From Actinomycetota bacterium (lineage in GTDB: Bacteria > Actinomycetota > Acidimicrobiia > Acidimicrobiales > Ilumatobacteraceae): a stretch of DNA of 63,838 nt. The position numbers and the translations under genes are program-made. Positions 31,568 to 40,048 of this stretch are shown one piece after another. The number at the start of each line of letters is the position of its first letter. Positions within the stretch are counted from its first letter, which is position 1. Below the pieces are notes generated by a model. That model worked only from the letters and a program-made list of their open reading frames with translations. It made no database searches and was not told the origin of the DNA. The stretch spans positions 1-63,838 of the forward strand of contig JACQZX010000069.1 of the NCBI GenBank assembly GCA_016213665.1, given 5' to 3'.

Positions 31568-32105
31568 CCGTTGCCTCGGCGAGGCGCAGGCAGGCACGTC
31601 GTTCGCGGCGAATTGGCCACCAGTCGTAGAGCAAGATCTCCAACGGCTTCCACATCGAGACCCAGCCGAGTACCGCCAGGCCATCGTGAACCACCTCGAT
31701 CACGGGGTTCGCGCTGCCACCGATCGCTCGCGAGGCGGCGTTGAACCCGGCGATGGCGACAATGCCGATCAACAGACTGAGCCGCCCTTCTCGAAGCAGC
31801 TTGCGCAACTGGCGAGCCGACTGCCATTCGCGATACTCGAAGTGGTTGTGCAGCCCGTTGACGATCGCACGCTCGCGGCCTGCGAGCCTGCCGTCGGCGA
31901 CGTAGATCTCGACGGTGATCGGTTCGTTCTTCTCCAAGTCTTCTGCCCACTCCTCGATCCAGTCCGCAACCTCCTGGTTCAATGAGCGCTCATCGAGAGG
32001 GGTCGGGTCCATCGGGTTGAAGATGTGTTCGACCGTGGCGACTCGCACCTGTATCGGGCTTTCGTTCAGTTCATCGCGCGTGCGCGGCCAATTGCGTTGT
32101 TCCAT
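31542..32105 (-). CDS. Membrane-associated protein of unknown function
   Basis: 187 residues from ATG 32105, which overlaps the stop of the TauE-like gene (ATGA). The N-terminal half is acidic and soluble (NEPITVEIYVADGRLAGRE, LNQEVADWIEEWAEDLEKN). One or two hydrophobic segments follow (LSLLIGIVAIAGFNAASRAIG and VHDGLAVLGWVSMWKPLEILLYDW). The arrangement, a soluble domain followed by a membrane pair ending in PIRRERR, suggests an inner-membrane protein. No family recognised. Coupled to the exporter-like gene. Confidence 0.72.
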   Translation of the reverse strand: MEQRNWPRTRDELNESPIQVRVATVEHIFNPMDPTPLDERSLNQEVADWIEEWAEDLEKNEPITVEIYVADGRLAGRERAIVNGLHNHFEYREWQSARQLRKLLREGRLSLLIGIVAIAGFNAASRAIGGSANPVIEVVHDGLAVLGWVSMWKPLEILLYDWWPIRRERRACLRLAEATVIFPAAPV

Positions 32106-32869
32106 CAGCCATACACTCGCACGCCGTAGACAACCGTGATCACCGCACCGATGGCGACCACGACCAACCGGAAACGTTCCGGATCGAGGCGGCCCACCAA
32201 TCGCCCGCCGGCGACTCCGCCCAGCCAACTACCTACGCCCATCACCGCCGCGACCGTCCACCACACCCTGCCTGAGAAGACGAAAAAGACGGCGGCGACA
32301 AGGTTGATGGTCAACGAGAGCGCCTGCTTGAGCGCATTCGCACGCGTCAGCGGCTCGTGAACCCCGAGTCCAAGCACCGCCAGCAACATCACGCCGATGC
32401 CGGCGCCGAAGAACCCCCCATACACGGCGACACCTACAACAACGGGTGCCAACCAGACGGCGTCGGGTCGTGCTGCGCTGGCGGCATGCCGGCCGAGCCA
32501 CAGCCGTAACCGCGGCTGCAATGCCAGCAGCAGCGTCGCCGCCCCCAGCAGCACCGGTATCGCGGTGCGCAATCCCTCGTCGCTCGTCACCCGTAGTAGC
32601 GCGGCACCTGCCAACCCGCCGATCGCGCCCGCCATCAGCAACGTCGGCAAGCGGTGACGCTGCCCTTGAAGTTCGCGCCGCTGCGCGTACGTGCCGCCGA
32701 AGTAGCCCGGGCAGAGCGCCACCGCGTTGGTCATGTTCGCCGCCACCGGCGGAACGCCGAGGGCCACAAGCGTTGGAAACGTGACCAATGTGCCGCCGCC
32801 GACCAACGCGTTGATCATGCCTCCCGCCAGCGCGGCCGACAGTGCCGCGACGTATTCCCACCCGTGCAC
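32105..32869 (-). CDS. TauE/SafE-family membrane exporter
   Basis: 254 residues from GTG 32869; the longer frame to 33118 overlaps the acyl-CoA dehydrogenase and is rejected. Eight helices with the family motifs GGMINALVGGGTLVTFPTLVALGVPPVAANMTNA at the start (split G-G-G-T loop) and its internal repeat YGGFFGAGIGVMLLAVLGLG...TRANALKQALSLTINL. These proteins export or import sulfonates, sulfite or other small anions; the substrate here is unknown. It begins 5 bases after the acyl-CoA dehydrogenase stop, so the three genes 34181 to 31542 likely form one operon. Confidence 0.88.
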   Translation of the reverse strand: MHGWEYVAALSAALAGGMINALVGGGTLVTFPTLVALGVPPVAANMTNAVALCPGYFGGTYAQRRELQGQRHRLPTLLMAGAIGGLAGAALLRVTSDEGLRTAIPVLLGAATLLLALQPRLRLWLGRHAASAARPDAVWLAPVVVGVAVYGGFFGAGIGVMLLAVLGLGVHEPLTRANALKQALSLTINLVAAVFFVFSGRVWWTVAAVMGVGSWLGGVAGGRLVGRLDPERFRLVVVAIGAVITVVYGVRVYG

Positions 32870-32873
32870 AACA

Positions 32874-34181
32874 TCAGCCGTTCTTGGGAAGTTGCGCCCA
32901 GGTCTTGACGCGATCGTCGTTCGGTTCCTTGGGTAGGCCGAGCGCGCGTTCGCCAAGGATGTTGCGCTGCACCTGATCGGTGCCTCCGTAGATCGGCGGG
33001 CCCTGCGCGAAGAGGGCCATCTCGGTGACGTATGCAAGTGTCGGCTGACCGGTTGCCTCGTCGAGAGTCTTGCGATCGGCCGCGCCGTAGGCGTGCAATG
33101 TGCCACCTGCGCCGGCAAGTCGCAGGCCGAGATCGCGGCTCTGGCGCATGATCTCGCTCATCGAGAGCTTGGCGATGTTCGGTGCGCCTGCGATTTCGCG
33201 ACCCGCGGCCCGCTCCGCCTTCACGCGCAGGGCGAGCATGCGCCCGACTTCGTGCAGCGTGTGCAGTCTCATCAGGTCCTGCCGCACGGTCGGGTCGGTG
33301 ACCGCTCCGGTATCGGTAGCCATCTGCACGAACAATTTCTGCGCACCGGCAGCCATCGCGCCGCCGCCACCACTACCACCGGAGGGCCCAACCGGTCGCG
33401 CGAAGTCGCCCGCGCGCTTGGGAAGATCGCCCACCACTGAACCGGGACTCGCAACCGAGACCGCGGTGTGCCCACCCGCGCCGAGGCCGGCGCGCTCGAA
33501 CATCAGCGTCGTGTTGGCGACCGCCCAACCATTGCCGTTGCCGCCGATGATCGCGTGGTCGGCGACGCGTGCATCGGTGAGAAAGACCTCGCTGAACAGC
33601 GCGCGCCCCGTCATCTCGCGCAGTGGTCGCACCTCGACCCCCCGCTGGGGCACACCGGCGCGGCGCATCTCGAACGCGAACCAGGTGATGCCCTTGTGTT
33701 TGGGAACGTCGGGGTCTGTGCGCGCGATGAGCATCCCCATGTCGGCTATCTGGCCGGCACTGGTCCACACCTTCTGGCCGTTCACTACCCACTCGTCGCC
33801 GTCTTTGGTGGCCTTGCACCCGAGTCCGGCCAGGTCGCTGCCGGCACCAGGTTCGCTGAACAACTGACACCACGCGTGTTGCCCCGTGACGATCGGCAGC
33901 ACGTACTGCTCGATCTGTTGCGGCGTTCCGTGCGCCGCGATCGTGGGAGCCGCCAACATCATGCCGAGACCACCCGGTGGTGCGACCGCACCGCGCTCGA
34001 CGATGCGATGACCGACGGCGATCGCCTCGCTACGCGAGATCCCCTTTCCATAGGCCGCGGTCGGCAGCGTCGGCGCCGCCCAACCGGCCGCACCAAGCCG
34101 TTCCCACCACTGCGCGATCGAGAGTTCCGCATCCCAGTTGGCGTCGAGCCAAGCATCCAGTTCCTCGAGGATTTCGCTCAT
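32874..34181 (-). CDS. Acyl-CoA dehydrogenase family protein (FadE-like)
   Basis: 435 residues from ATG 34181. The FAD and substrate motifs are CQLFSEPGAGSDLAGLGCKA and WVVNGQKVWTSAGQIADMGMLIARTDP, then MGW-like GNGWAVANTTLMFER. The C-terminal helical domain ends with PPIYGGTDQVQRNILGERALGLP, which includes the FAD-dimer contact (EPN also present). A Gly-rich insertion (PSGGSGGGGAM) sits where the catalytic base loop lies in many relatives, so the active base is uncertain. It would pass electrons to an ETF; the ETF in this window is of the mycofactocin-linked type. Substrate unknown. Confidence 0.9.
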   Translation of the reverse strand: MSEILEELDAWLDANWDAELSIAQWWERLGAAGWAAPTLPTAAYGKGISRSEAIAVGHRIVERGAVAPPGGLGMMLAAPTIAAHGTPQQIEQYVLPIVTGQHAWCQLFSEPGAGSDLAGLGCKATKDGDEWVVNGQKVWTSAGQIADMGMLIARTDPDVPKHKGITWFAFEMRRAGVPQRGVEVRPLREMTGRALFSEVFLTDARVADHAIIGGNGNGWAVANTTLMFERAGLGAGGHTAVSVASPGSVVGDLPKRAGDFARPVGPSGGSGGGGAMAAGAQKLFVQMATDTGAVTDPTVRQDLMRLHTLHEVGRMLALRVKAERAAGREIAGAPNIAKLSMSEIMRQSRDLGLRLAGAGGTLHAYGAADRKTLDEATGQPTLAYVTEMALFAQGPPIYGGTDQVQRNILGERALGLPKEPNDDRVKTWAQLPKNG

Positions 34182-34261
34182 GGTGTACAGCTTTCCCCGC
34201 GGCGACCGGCGCCGACGACTCGAACTCGTCTACCCACCTGCGGCCGATAACGTCAAACGCA

Positions 34262-34777
34262 GTGGCAACGGCAGGCAAGGGACTCGGCAAAGCGATCGCA
34301 CGGGCCAAGCAATTGGCCGAGCCGGCGCTGATGAGGGTCCGCGCCACCGAATTCGCTCGCCGACTGAAGGCAGAGTACGAGGCAGGAAAGGCCGGCGATC
34401 CGGAGCCGCCAGCAGATGGCGAAACGGAAACCGAGGCCGAGCAGGTAGCGAACGCAATGCGCGCCGTCGACTGGGCCAAGGTGCGCGCGGCCACTGGCGA
34501 GCGCAAGGCCGAGGCCGCCGCAGCAATGCGCTCGATGGCCGCCGAGGTCGACTGGTCGAAGGTGCAGCCCGTCGCCGCGAAAGTGTCGAGTGCCTTGATT
34601 GCAGCCGTCGCCTCCGGCCAACTCGGCGTCGGTGGGCGGCTGGGCGGCACCGTGGCGCGGGCGATCATCAACGACCGCAACCTGGCCCACCAGGTCAGCA
34701 CGGAACTCGTGAAGCACGACCAGCCGCTGCCGCCAGACTTCCGCAATGTGATCGACGTCACCGGCACCGAACGCTGA
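34262..34777 (+). CDS. Alanine-rich hypothetical protein
   Basis: 171 residues from GTG 34262; a TAACGT hexamer lies 8 bases upstream. The first 60 residues are charged and helical (KGLGKAIARAKQLAEPALMRVRATEFARRLKAEYEAGK), followed by VDWAKVRAAT and VDWSKVQPVA, a short duplicated motif, and a Gly/Ala segment (GQLGVGGRLGGTVARAII). No signal peptide. No family recognised. Divergent from the acyl-CoA dehydrogenase and convergent with glgC with a 9-base gap. Confidence 0.7.
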   Translation: MATAGKGLGKAIARAKQLAEPALMRVRATEFARRLKAEYEAGKAGDPEPPADGETETEAEQVANAMRAVDWAKVRAATGERKAEAAAAMRSMAAEVDWSKVQPVAAKVSSALIAAVASGQLGVGGRLGGTVARAIINDRNLAHQVSTELVKHDQPLPPDFRNVIDVTGTER

Positions 34778-34786
34778 GCAGCCGAG

Positions 34787-36013
34787 CTACCAGCCGGCGA
34801 AGCCCTTCGGAATCACGACGATTCCTTGTTCAGTGATCTTGAACCTGTTCTTGTCGGCCGCATGGTCGATGCCGACTTGCGCACCGGGCGGCACCTGCAC
34901 GTTCTTGTCGATGATGCAACGGTTGACACTTGCCCCGGCACCGATGCGCACACCGGGAAAGAGAATGCTGTCGATGACACGAGCATCGGAATGGACGCGC
35001 ACACCAGGCGAGGCGATCGAGCGTTCGAGGTGTCCGCCCGACACGATCGAGCCGGCACAGAGCAGACTGCCGTCGACGAAAGATGGATCGCCATCTTCGG
35101 CACACGAGACTTTTGCCGGCGGCAACGGCGCATGATTGGTGAACACCGGCCACTGCGCGTTGTAGAGGTCGAACACCGGCAACGGTGAGAGCAGGTCCAT
35201 GTTGGCATCGAAGTACGAGTCGATGGTGCCGACATCGCGCCAGTAGCCCTTCTCACGTTCGCTTTGACCGGGGATGACATTGGTGGAGAAGTCGTAAACG
35301 TGCGCGACACCCTGCGCGGTGAGCGCGGGAATGATGTGGGCACCGATGTCGGTGTAGGCGTCGTCCTCGCCGACGGGTGTGACGATGTCGATGAGCGTGT
35401 CGGTGTTGAACACGTAGTTGCCCATGCTTGCAAGGCAGCGGGTGCTGTCGCCCGGCATCGTCGGCGGGCTTGGCGACTTCTCGTGAAACGACTTGATCTT
35501 GCCGTTGTCGTCGGCATTGATCACCCCGAATGACTTGGCCTCTTCCAACCCGACGGGAATTCCCGCGACCGTGACACCCGCTCCAGCGGCCAAATGATGT
35601 TCGACCATCTGGCTGACGTCCATGCGGTAGATGTGGTCGGCACCGAACACGCACACGACATCTGGATCTTCGTCGCCGATCAGGTTGAGGTTCTGGTAGA
35701 TCGCATCGGCCGAGCCGGCAAACCAATGCGGTCCACGTCGCATCTGCGCAGGAACCGGCGTGACATAGTTGCCCAGCAAGCTGCTGAATCGCCAAGTCGC
35801 GCTGATGTGGCGGTCGAGGCTGTGACTCTTGTACTGCGTGAGCACCACGATCTTGAGGTAACGCGAATTGGCAAAGTTCGACAGCGCAAAGTCGATGATG
35901 CGATAGCTACCCCCGAAGGGCACCGCCGGCTTGGCACGGTCGTCGGTGAGCGGCAGCATGCGTTTGCCCTCGCCGCCCGCAAGCACGATGACGAGCACCT
36001 TCGGATCGGACAT
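34787..36013 (-). CDS. glgC: Glucose-1-phosphate adenylyltransferase
   Basis: 408 residues from ATG 36013. Nucleotide-binding signature VLAGGEGKRMLPLTDDRAKPAVPFGG, then YRIIDFALSNFANSRY, HWFAGSADAIYQN, FGADHIYRMD (catalytic Asp) and the left-handed beta-helix C-terminus. It makes ADP-glucose from ATP and glucose-1-phosphate for glycogen synthesis. A minus-strand TACATT hexamer lies 6 bases before the ATG. Divergent from glgA across a 57-base gap, so the two are probably co-regulated from one intergenic region. Confidence 0.97.
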   Translation of the reverse strand: MSDPKVLVIVLAGGEGKRMLPLTDDRAKPAVPFGGSYRIIDFALSNFANSRYLKIVVLTQYKSHSLDRHISATWRFSSLLGNYVTPVPAQMRRGPHWFAGSADAIYQNLNLIGDEDPDVVCVFGADHIYRMDVSQMVEHHLAAGAGVTVAGIPVGLEEAKSFGVINADDNGKIKSFHEKSPSPPTMPGDSTRCLASMGNYVFNTDTLIDIVTPVGEDDAYTDIGAHIIPALTAQGVAHVYDFSTNVIPGQSEREKGYWRDVGTIDSYFDANMDLLSPLPVFDLYNAQWPVFTNHAPLPPAKVSCAEDGDPSFVDGSLLCAGSIVSGGHLERSIASPGVRVHSDARVIDSILFPGVRIGAGASVNRCIIDKNVQVPPGAQVGIDHAADKNRFKITEQGIVVIPKGFAGW

Positions 36014-36019
36014 GATCGG

Positions 36020-36025
36020 AATGTA
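36020..36025 (-). promoter_or_regulatory. Putative -10 hexamer TACATT, leaderless start of glgC
   Basis: Minus-strand TACATT, 6 bases, then ATG 36013. Confidence 0.5.
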
Positions 36026-36058
36026 CTCCCCTCTCGGTCCACTCTCACGTCGATGCGT

Positions 36059-36064
36059 TACCGT
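36059..36064 (+). promoter_or_regulatory. Putative -10 hexamer TACCGT, leaderless start of glgA
   Basis: TACCGT, 6 bases, then GTG 36071. It supports GTG 36071 over ATG 36053, which lies upstream of the hexamer. Confidence 0.5.
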
Positions 36065-36070
36065 CGCTTC

Positions 36071-37537
36071 GTGAACGTCTTGTCCGTCACGTCGGAGTGC
36101 TTCCCGTTGGTGAAGACCGGCGGCCTCGCCGATGTCACCGGCGCACTCCCACTGGCGTTGCAGGCGCTTGGAGTCGATTGTCGAGTGCTCTTACCGGCCT
36201 ATCCCGGTGTCGGCGAGCAACTTGTCGCGAGTCGCGCGACGACCACGATCAGCGACTTGTTCGGTGGCGCGGCCACCCTGGTGGAGGGCACGACCACCAC
36301 AGGCTTGACTGTGATCTTGGTCGCGGCGCCGCACCTCTTTGAGCGCGCCGGTGGCGGCCCTTACGTGGGTCCCGACGGGCACGACTGGCCCGACAATCAC
36401 CTCCGCTTCGCCGCGCTGTCGTGGGTTGCGGCAGCGATCGCCACCGGACGGCTGCCCGTTGGAGCTGATGGCAGTTGGCGGCCCGACGTAGTTCACCTCC
36501 ACGATTGGCAAGCCGCGCTCACCGCCGCCTATCTCAACTTCGATCACACCGCGGGTGCGCCGCCAACTCTGTTGACCATCCACAACCTCGCCTTCCAGGG
36601 TCTGTTCCCGCAGGGCTTGCTGTCCAGTTTGCGATTACCTGCAGCAGCGCTCGCCGTCGGAGGCATCGGCCACTGGGAAAGTCTAAGTTTTCTGAAGGCT
36701 GGCGGGCGGTGGTGTGATGCGGTCAGCACTGTCAGCCCGACCTACGCGCGCGAAATCCTTACCACCGAACACGGCATGGGATTCGACGGTGTGTTGAACG
36801 AGCGCCGCGGCGGCCTGCTCGGCATCGTCAACGGCATCGACCTCGAAACATGGAACCCGGCAACCGATTCGCACATCGCGGCGCGCTATGCGGTTTCGAA
36901 TGTCGCCGCCGGCAAGGCGGCCAACAAGGCGGCACTGCGCGCCGAAGTCGGTTTGCAGCCGGATTCGGCGGCACCGCTGTTCTGTGTGATCAGCAGACTC
37001 ACGGAGCAGAAGGGCCTCGACCTGCTGCTGGCCACACTCCCGCGGCTGCTGGCCGCCGGAGCGCAGTTGCTGGTGCTCGGCACTGGCGACGGCAAGTTGG
37101 AGGATGGCTTCCGCCGCGCCGCTACCGATCACCCAGGTCGCGTTGCCGCGGTAATCGGCTACGACGAAGATCTGTCACACCGCGTCCAGGCTGGAGCGGA
37201 CGCGATCATCGTGCCCTCGCGATTCGAGCCGTGCGGACTCACGCAGCTGTGCGGGCTGCGTTACGGAACGTTGCCACTGGTGGCCAAAGTCGGAGGTCTC
37301 GCCGACACGGTCGTCGACAGCACCACCAGGAGTCTCCGCGCCAAGACGGCGACCGGGTTCCAGTTCACACCCGTCGACGCCGAGCACCTCGCGGTCGCCC
37401 TCGGCCGGGCATGCGATCTCTTCGCCAGTCCGGCGCGCTGGCAGCGCGTGATACGCACGGCGATGACGACCGACGTCGGTTGGAGCACCCCCGCCGCCGA
37501 ATACCTGGCCCTCTACGAACGCCTCCTATCCCGCTAG
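36071..37537 (+). CDS. glgA: Glycogen synthase (ADP-glucose type)
   Basis: 488 residues from GTG 36071 (NVLSVTSECFPLVKTGGLADV, matching the usual GlgA start); ATG 36053 would add six. GT5 features: KTGGLADV near the N-terminus binds ADP-glucose, HLHDWQAALTAAYL, TIHNLAFQGLFP, ISRLTEQKGLDLLLATLP, and PSRFEPCGLTQLCGLRYGTLPLVAKVGGLADTV with the catalytic Glu. It elongates alpha-1,4-glucan. It forms a divergent pair with glgC. No branching enzyme or phosphorylase is in the window. Confidence 0.96.
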   Translation: MNVLSVTSECFPLVKTGGLADVTGALPLALQALGVDCRVLLPAYPGVGEQLVASRATTTISDLFGGAATLVEGTTTTGLTVILVAAPHLFERAGGGPYVGPDGHDWPDNHLRFAALSWVAAAIATGRLPVGADGSWRPDVVHLHDWQAALTAAYLNFDHTAGAPPTLLTIHNLAFQGLFPQGLLSSLRLPAAALAVGGIGHWESLSFLKAGGRWCDAVSTVSPTYAREILTTEHGMGFDGVLNERRGGLLGIVNGIDLETWNPATDSHIAARYAVSNVAAGKAANKAALRAEVGLQPDSAAPLFCVISRLTEQKGLDLLLATLPRLLAAGAQLLVLGTGDGKLEDGFRRAATDHPGRVAAVIGYDEDLSHRVQAGADAIIVPSRFEPCGLTQLCGLRYGTLPLVAKVGGLADTVVDSTTRSLRAKTATGFQFTPVDAEHLAVALGRACDLFASPARWQRVIRTAMTTDVGWSTPAAEYLALYERLLSR

Positions 37538-37540
37538 CGT
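37535..37540 (+). promoter_or_regulatory. Putative -10 hexamer TAGCGT before 37548
   Basis: TAGCGT, 7 bases, then ATG 37548. The TAG is also the glgA stop codon, so transcription from here would be an added internal start. Confidence 0.4.
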
Positions 37541-37547
37541 TTTGGGC

Positions 37548-37931
37548 ATGCTTGACACCGAAATCCGCGATCTAGCCCGCGGCAGGAACTTCGCCGCACT
37601 CACCGTGATACCCAAGTCCGGTCACCCGATGACCCATGTCATGTGGGTCGACGCCGACGACGACCACGTACTGATCAACACCGAGCTCGGCCGGGCGAAG
37701 GCGACGGCGATGGACAACGACACCCGCGTCACCGTCACGGTCATCGACGCGGCCAATCCCTACCACTACGCCGAGGTGCGCGGACGCGTGGTTTCCACCA
37801 CCGTCGGCAAACAAGCCGCCGAGCACATCGACGCGCTGTCGACGAAATACACGGGGTCGAAATACGGTTTCGGTCCCACCGACAAGCGCATCATCTACCG
37901 CATCGAGCCGCTACACCAGCGAACGATGTGA
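37548..37931 (+). CDS. PPOX-class (F420-type) flavin/deazaflavin oxidoreductase
   Basis: 127 residues from ATG 37548. Split beta-barrel features: LARGRNFAALTVIPKSGHPMTHVMWVD, HVLINTELGRAKATAMDNDTRVTVTV, YHYAEVRGRVVS, and HIDALSTKYTGSKYGFG. Actinobacterial proteins of this size and sequence usually bind F420, though some bind FMN or haem. F420 use is therefore an inference. Ten bases after glgA; may be in the same transcript or have its own start at TAGCGT. The end overlaps the convergent sensor kinase gene by 21 bases. Confidence 0.85.
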   Translation: MLDTEIRDLARGRNFAALTVIPKSGHPMTHVMWVDADDDHVLINTELGRAKATAMDNDTRVTVTVIDAANPYHYAEVRGRVVSTTVGKQAAEHIDALSTKYTGSKYGFGPTDKRIIYRIEPLHQRTM

Positions 37932-39260
37932 CGCCGGCAGTGTTACCACGAAGCGGGCACCGCCTAGTGGCGACGTCTCGACGCTGATCGACCCTCCGTG
38001 GCGCACGACGATGTCATGCGCGATCGCCAGTCCCAAGCCGGTTCCGCCGACGCCGGTAGTGCGCGCCTCGTCGAGGCGGGTGAACCGCTCGAACACCCGA
38101 AAGCGATCTGCTTCCGCGATCCCCGCACCATCGTCGTCGACCGTCAGCCGCACAAAGCCGCTGTCAGTGACACAGCCCAAACCGACCACAGAGCGCGCAT
38201 GCCGCACAGCGTTGTCGAGCAGGTTGCGAACCAGACGCCGAAGCTGAACGGCGTCACCGACGACGTTCGCCTCGGCGAGACTGGAAACGGCCAGCCCGGA
38301 ACTATCGATGCGGACACGATCGTTCGGATGGTTCGCCACCTCTCGTCCGATCAGTGGACCGAGCGCGACGACCTGATCGAGCACCGTTTCGGTGCCATCG
38401 GCACCCGCGAGGTGGAGCAGATCGTCGACTAGTCGTTGGAGGTGATCGACCTCCTCGAGAACACTGCGGGCGGTGGCGTCCGTATCGGCGGTGTCCGGAT
38501 GGTCGAGATCGACCTCCAACTCGGTTCGCACACGGGTGAGCGGGCTGCGCAACTCGTGCGAGGCGTCAGCGACGAATCGTTGCTGACGCTCGACCGACTT
38601 CTGCACGCGAGCGAGCATGTCGTTCATCGTGTTCGCCAAGCGCGCGATCTCGTCACCGGTCGGTGGCACCGGCACGCGACGATCAAGATTGCTGCCCGAC
38701 ATCTCGGCTACCTGCAAGCGAATCGCCTCGACCGGGCGCAACGTGCGACCGACCAGCCACCAGATCAGAATCCCAAGTAGCAACGTGACCGTGGGTATCC
38801 CGTAAGCGAGTCCGGTGCGCAGTGCGGCCGACGCCTCCTCGACATCGTCGATCGGAGTGCCCGTGTGGATCACAACATCGCCGACCCGCCGTGACAGCAG
38901 TCGGTAACGGCTCTCGTCGATCGGGAGCAGGAGCGTGCGCCGCTGCAGTTCCCCATCGGGAGGCGCGAACGCGCGCTGCCCGACGAGATTGGCGGTGCTG
39001 GCAACCACCACCGAGTCGGCGTAGACGACCTGTGCGATCGCATCAGAGGAACCCTGCTGTTCAAGCACCCTTGGAAATCTGCCGGCGAGCACAGCCTCCG
39101 CGAGGTTGGCACTGTGTGAATCAAGGATCTCATCGAGATTGCCGGTGAGCAGCCGCTCCTGCACATTCGACAGCACGAGTCCGGCAGACAACATGACGAC
39201 TGCGACCGCGAGCGTGGCGAGAGCCGTGATGCGCAGCCTGATTCCGCGGCGAGGACTCAC
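37911..39260 (-). CDS. Sensor histidine kinase
   Basis: 449 residues from GTG 39260, overlapping the response regulator stop (GTGA). Two membrane helices (about residues 10-30 and 145-170) flank an outer domain; then HAMP (RTLRPVEAIRLQVAEMSG), phosphoacceptor FVADASHELRSPLTRVRTELEVD, N-box RNLLDNAVRHARSV, VDDDGAGIAEADRFRVFERF, and GGTGLGLAIAHDIVVRHGG. Resembles CutS/TcrY-like actinobacterial kinases. Signal unknown. The divergent lipoprotein gene may be its target. Confidence 0.93.
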   Translation of the reverse strand: MSPRRGIRLRITALATLAVAVVMLSAGLVLSNVQERLLTGNLDEILDSHSANLAEAVLAGRFPRVLEQQGSSDAIAQVVYADSVVVASTANLVGQRAFAPPDGELQRRTLLLPIDESRYRLLSRRVGDVVIHTGTPIDDVEEASAALRTGLAYGIPTVTLLLGILIWWLVGRTLRPVEAIRLQVAEMSGSNLDRRVPVPPTGDEIARLANTMNDMLARVQKSVERQQRFVADASHELRSPLTRVRTELEVDLDHPDTADTDATARSVLEEVDHLQRLVDDLLHLAGADGTETVLDQVVALGPLIGREVANHPNDRVRIDSSGLAVSSLAEANVVGDAVQLRRLVRNLLDNAVRHARSVVGLGCVTDSGFVRLTVDDDGAGIAEADRFRVFERFTRLDEARTTGVGGTGLGLAIAHDIVVRHGGSISVETSPLGGARFVVTLPASHRSLV

Positions 39261-39928
39261 GACTGCTCGAATCTGTAACCGGCGCCCCGCACAGTCGTGA
39301 TCGGGTTTGTTCCATCGCGTTGCTCGAGCTTCCGACGCAACCGCAGGATGTAGACCTCGACGATGTTCGGGTCGCCGTCGAACTCGTCGCTCCACACACC
39401 GGCCAGGATCTCATTCTTCGATAGCACCTGGCCGGCCCGACGCACCAGGAACTCCAGTACGTCGAACTCGCGCGCGGTGAGCGCCAACTCGTCGTCGCCC
39501 AAGCACGCTCGGTGCGAGCCGCGGTCGAGTTGTAAGGCACCGACACCGACCGGTGCCGGGTCACGACCGCCCGCACGTCGAAGCAACGCATGAATCCGCG
39601 CCACGAGCACGGCGAAGGAGAACGGCTTGCCGAGGTAATCGTCGGCGCCAGTGTCGAGCGCCTCCGCCTCGTCGAGATCGCCGTTCTTGGCCGTGAGCAT
39701 GAGAATCGGCGTCCAGTTGCCGGCCTCACGAAGGTCGCCGCAAATCCGGTAGCCGTTGCGGCCAGGCAACATGATGTCGAGAACGATCAGGTCGTACGAG
39801 TTCTCGGTCGCGCGCCAGAACCCGTCGTCACCGTCGAATGAAACCTCGACGCTGAAGCCCTCGGCTTCCAGACCGCGCTTGAGCGCGGTTGCGACCTTCT
39901 TGTCGTCCTCGACCACCAGCAGTTTCAT
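39257..39928 (-). CDS. OmpR-family response regulator
   Basis: 223 residues from ATG 39928, with AAGGAG 5 bases upstream. Receiver: LLVVEDDKKVATALKRGLEAEG, phospho-Asp in DLIVLDIMLPGRNGY, LMLTAKNGD, GKPFSF. DNA-binding winged helix: LTAREFDVLEFLVRRAGQVLSKNEILAGVW and NIVEVYILRLRRKLEQ. Partner of the downstream kinase. The divergent gap upstream holds repeated GCTGAAT/TTCAGC half-sites likely bound by this regulator. Confidence 0.94.
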   Translation of the reverse strand: MKLLVVEDDKKVATALKRGLEAEGFSVEVSFDGDDGFWRATENSYDLIVLDIMLPGRNGYRICGDLREAGNWTPILMLTAKNGDLDEAEALDTGADDYLGKPFSFAVLVARIHALLRRAGGRDPAPVGVGALQLDRGSHRACLGDDELALTAREFDVLEFLVRRAGQVLSKNEILAGVWSDEFDGDPNIVEVYILRLRRKLEQRDGTNPITTVRGAGYRFEQS

Positions 39929-39965
39929 CGCAACTCCTTCACGCCCTGGCAGTGTCGCGGGCCAC

Positions 39966-40020
39966 CGCTGAATGGTTGCTGAATGACATTCAGCGTACGG
40001 TCAACGACGTTCAGCTCAGC
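39966..40020. promoter_or_regulatory. Cluster of GCTGAAT/TTCAGC half-sites, candidate operator
   Basis: GCTGAAT at 39966-39972 and 39977-39983 (11-base step), ATTCAGC at 39987-39993 (a perfect inverted partner: GCTGAAT-GAC-ATTCAGC), GTTCAGC at 40008-40014 (21-base step), then TCAGCG just after. Steps of about one and two helical turns fit OmpR-type binding. It lies in the 120-base gap between the regulator gene and the divergent lipoprotein gene. Confidence 0.55.
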
Positions 40021-40048
40021 GTCAGCGGCAATGGCTCATCATCGCGCC

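Noticed and set aside
35594-36070. N-terminal extension of the glycogen synthase frame by about 160 codons
   Set aside because: The extension runs antisense through glgC and lacks GlgA features; GTG 36071 with its TACCGT hexamer matches the family start.
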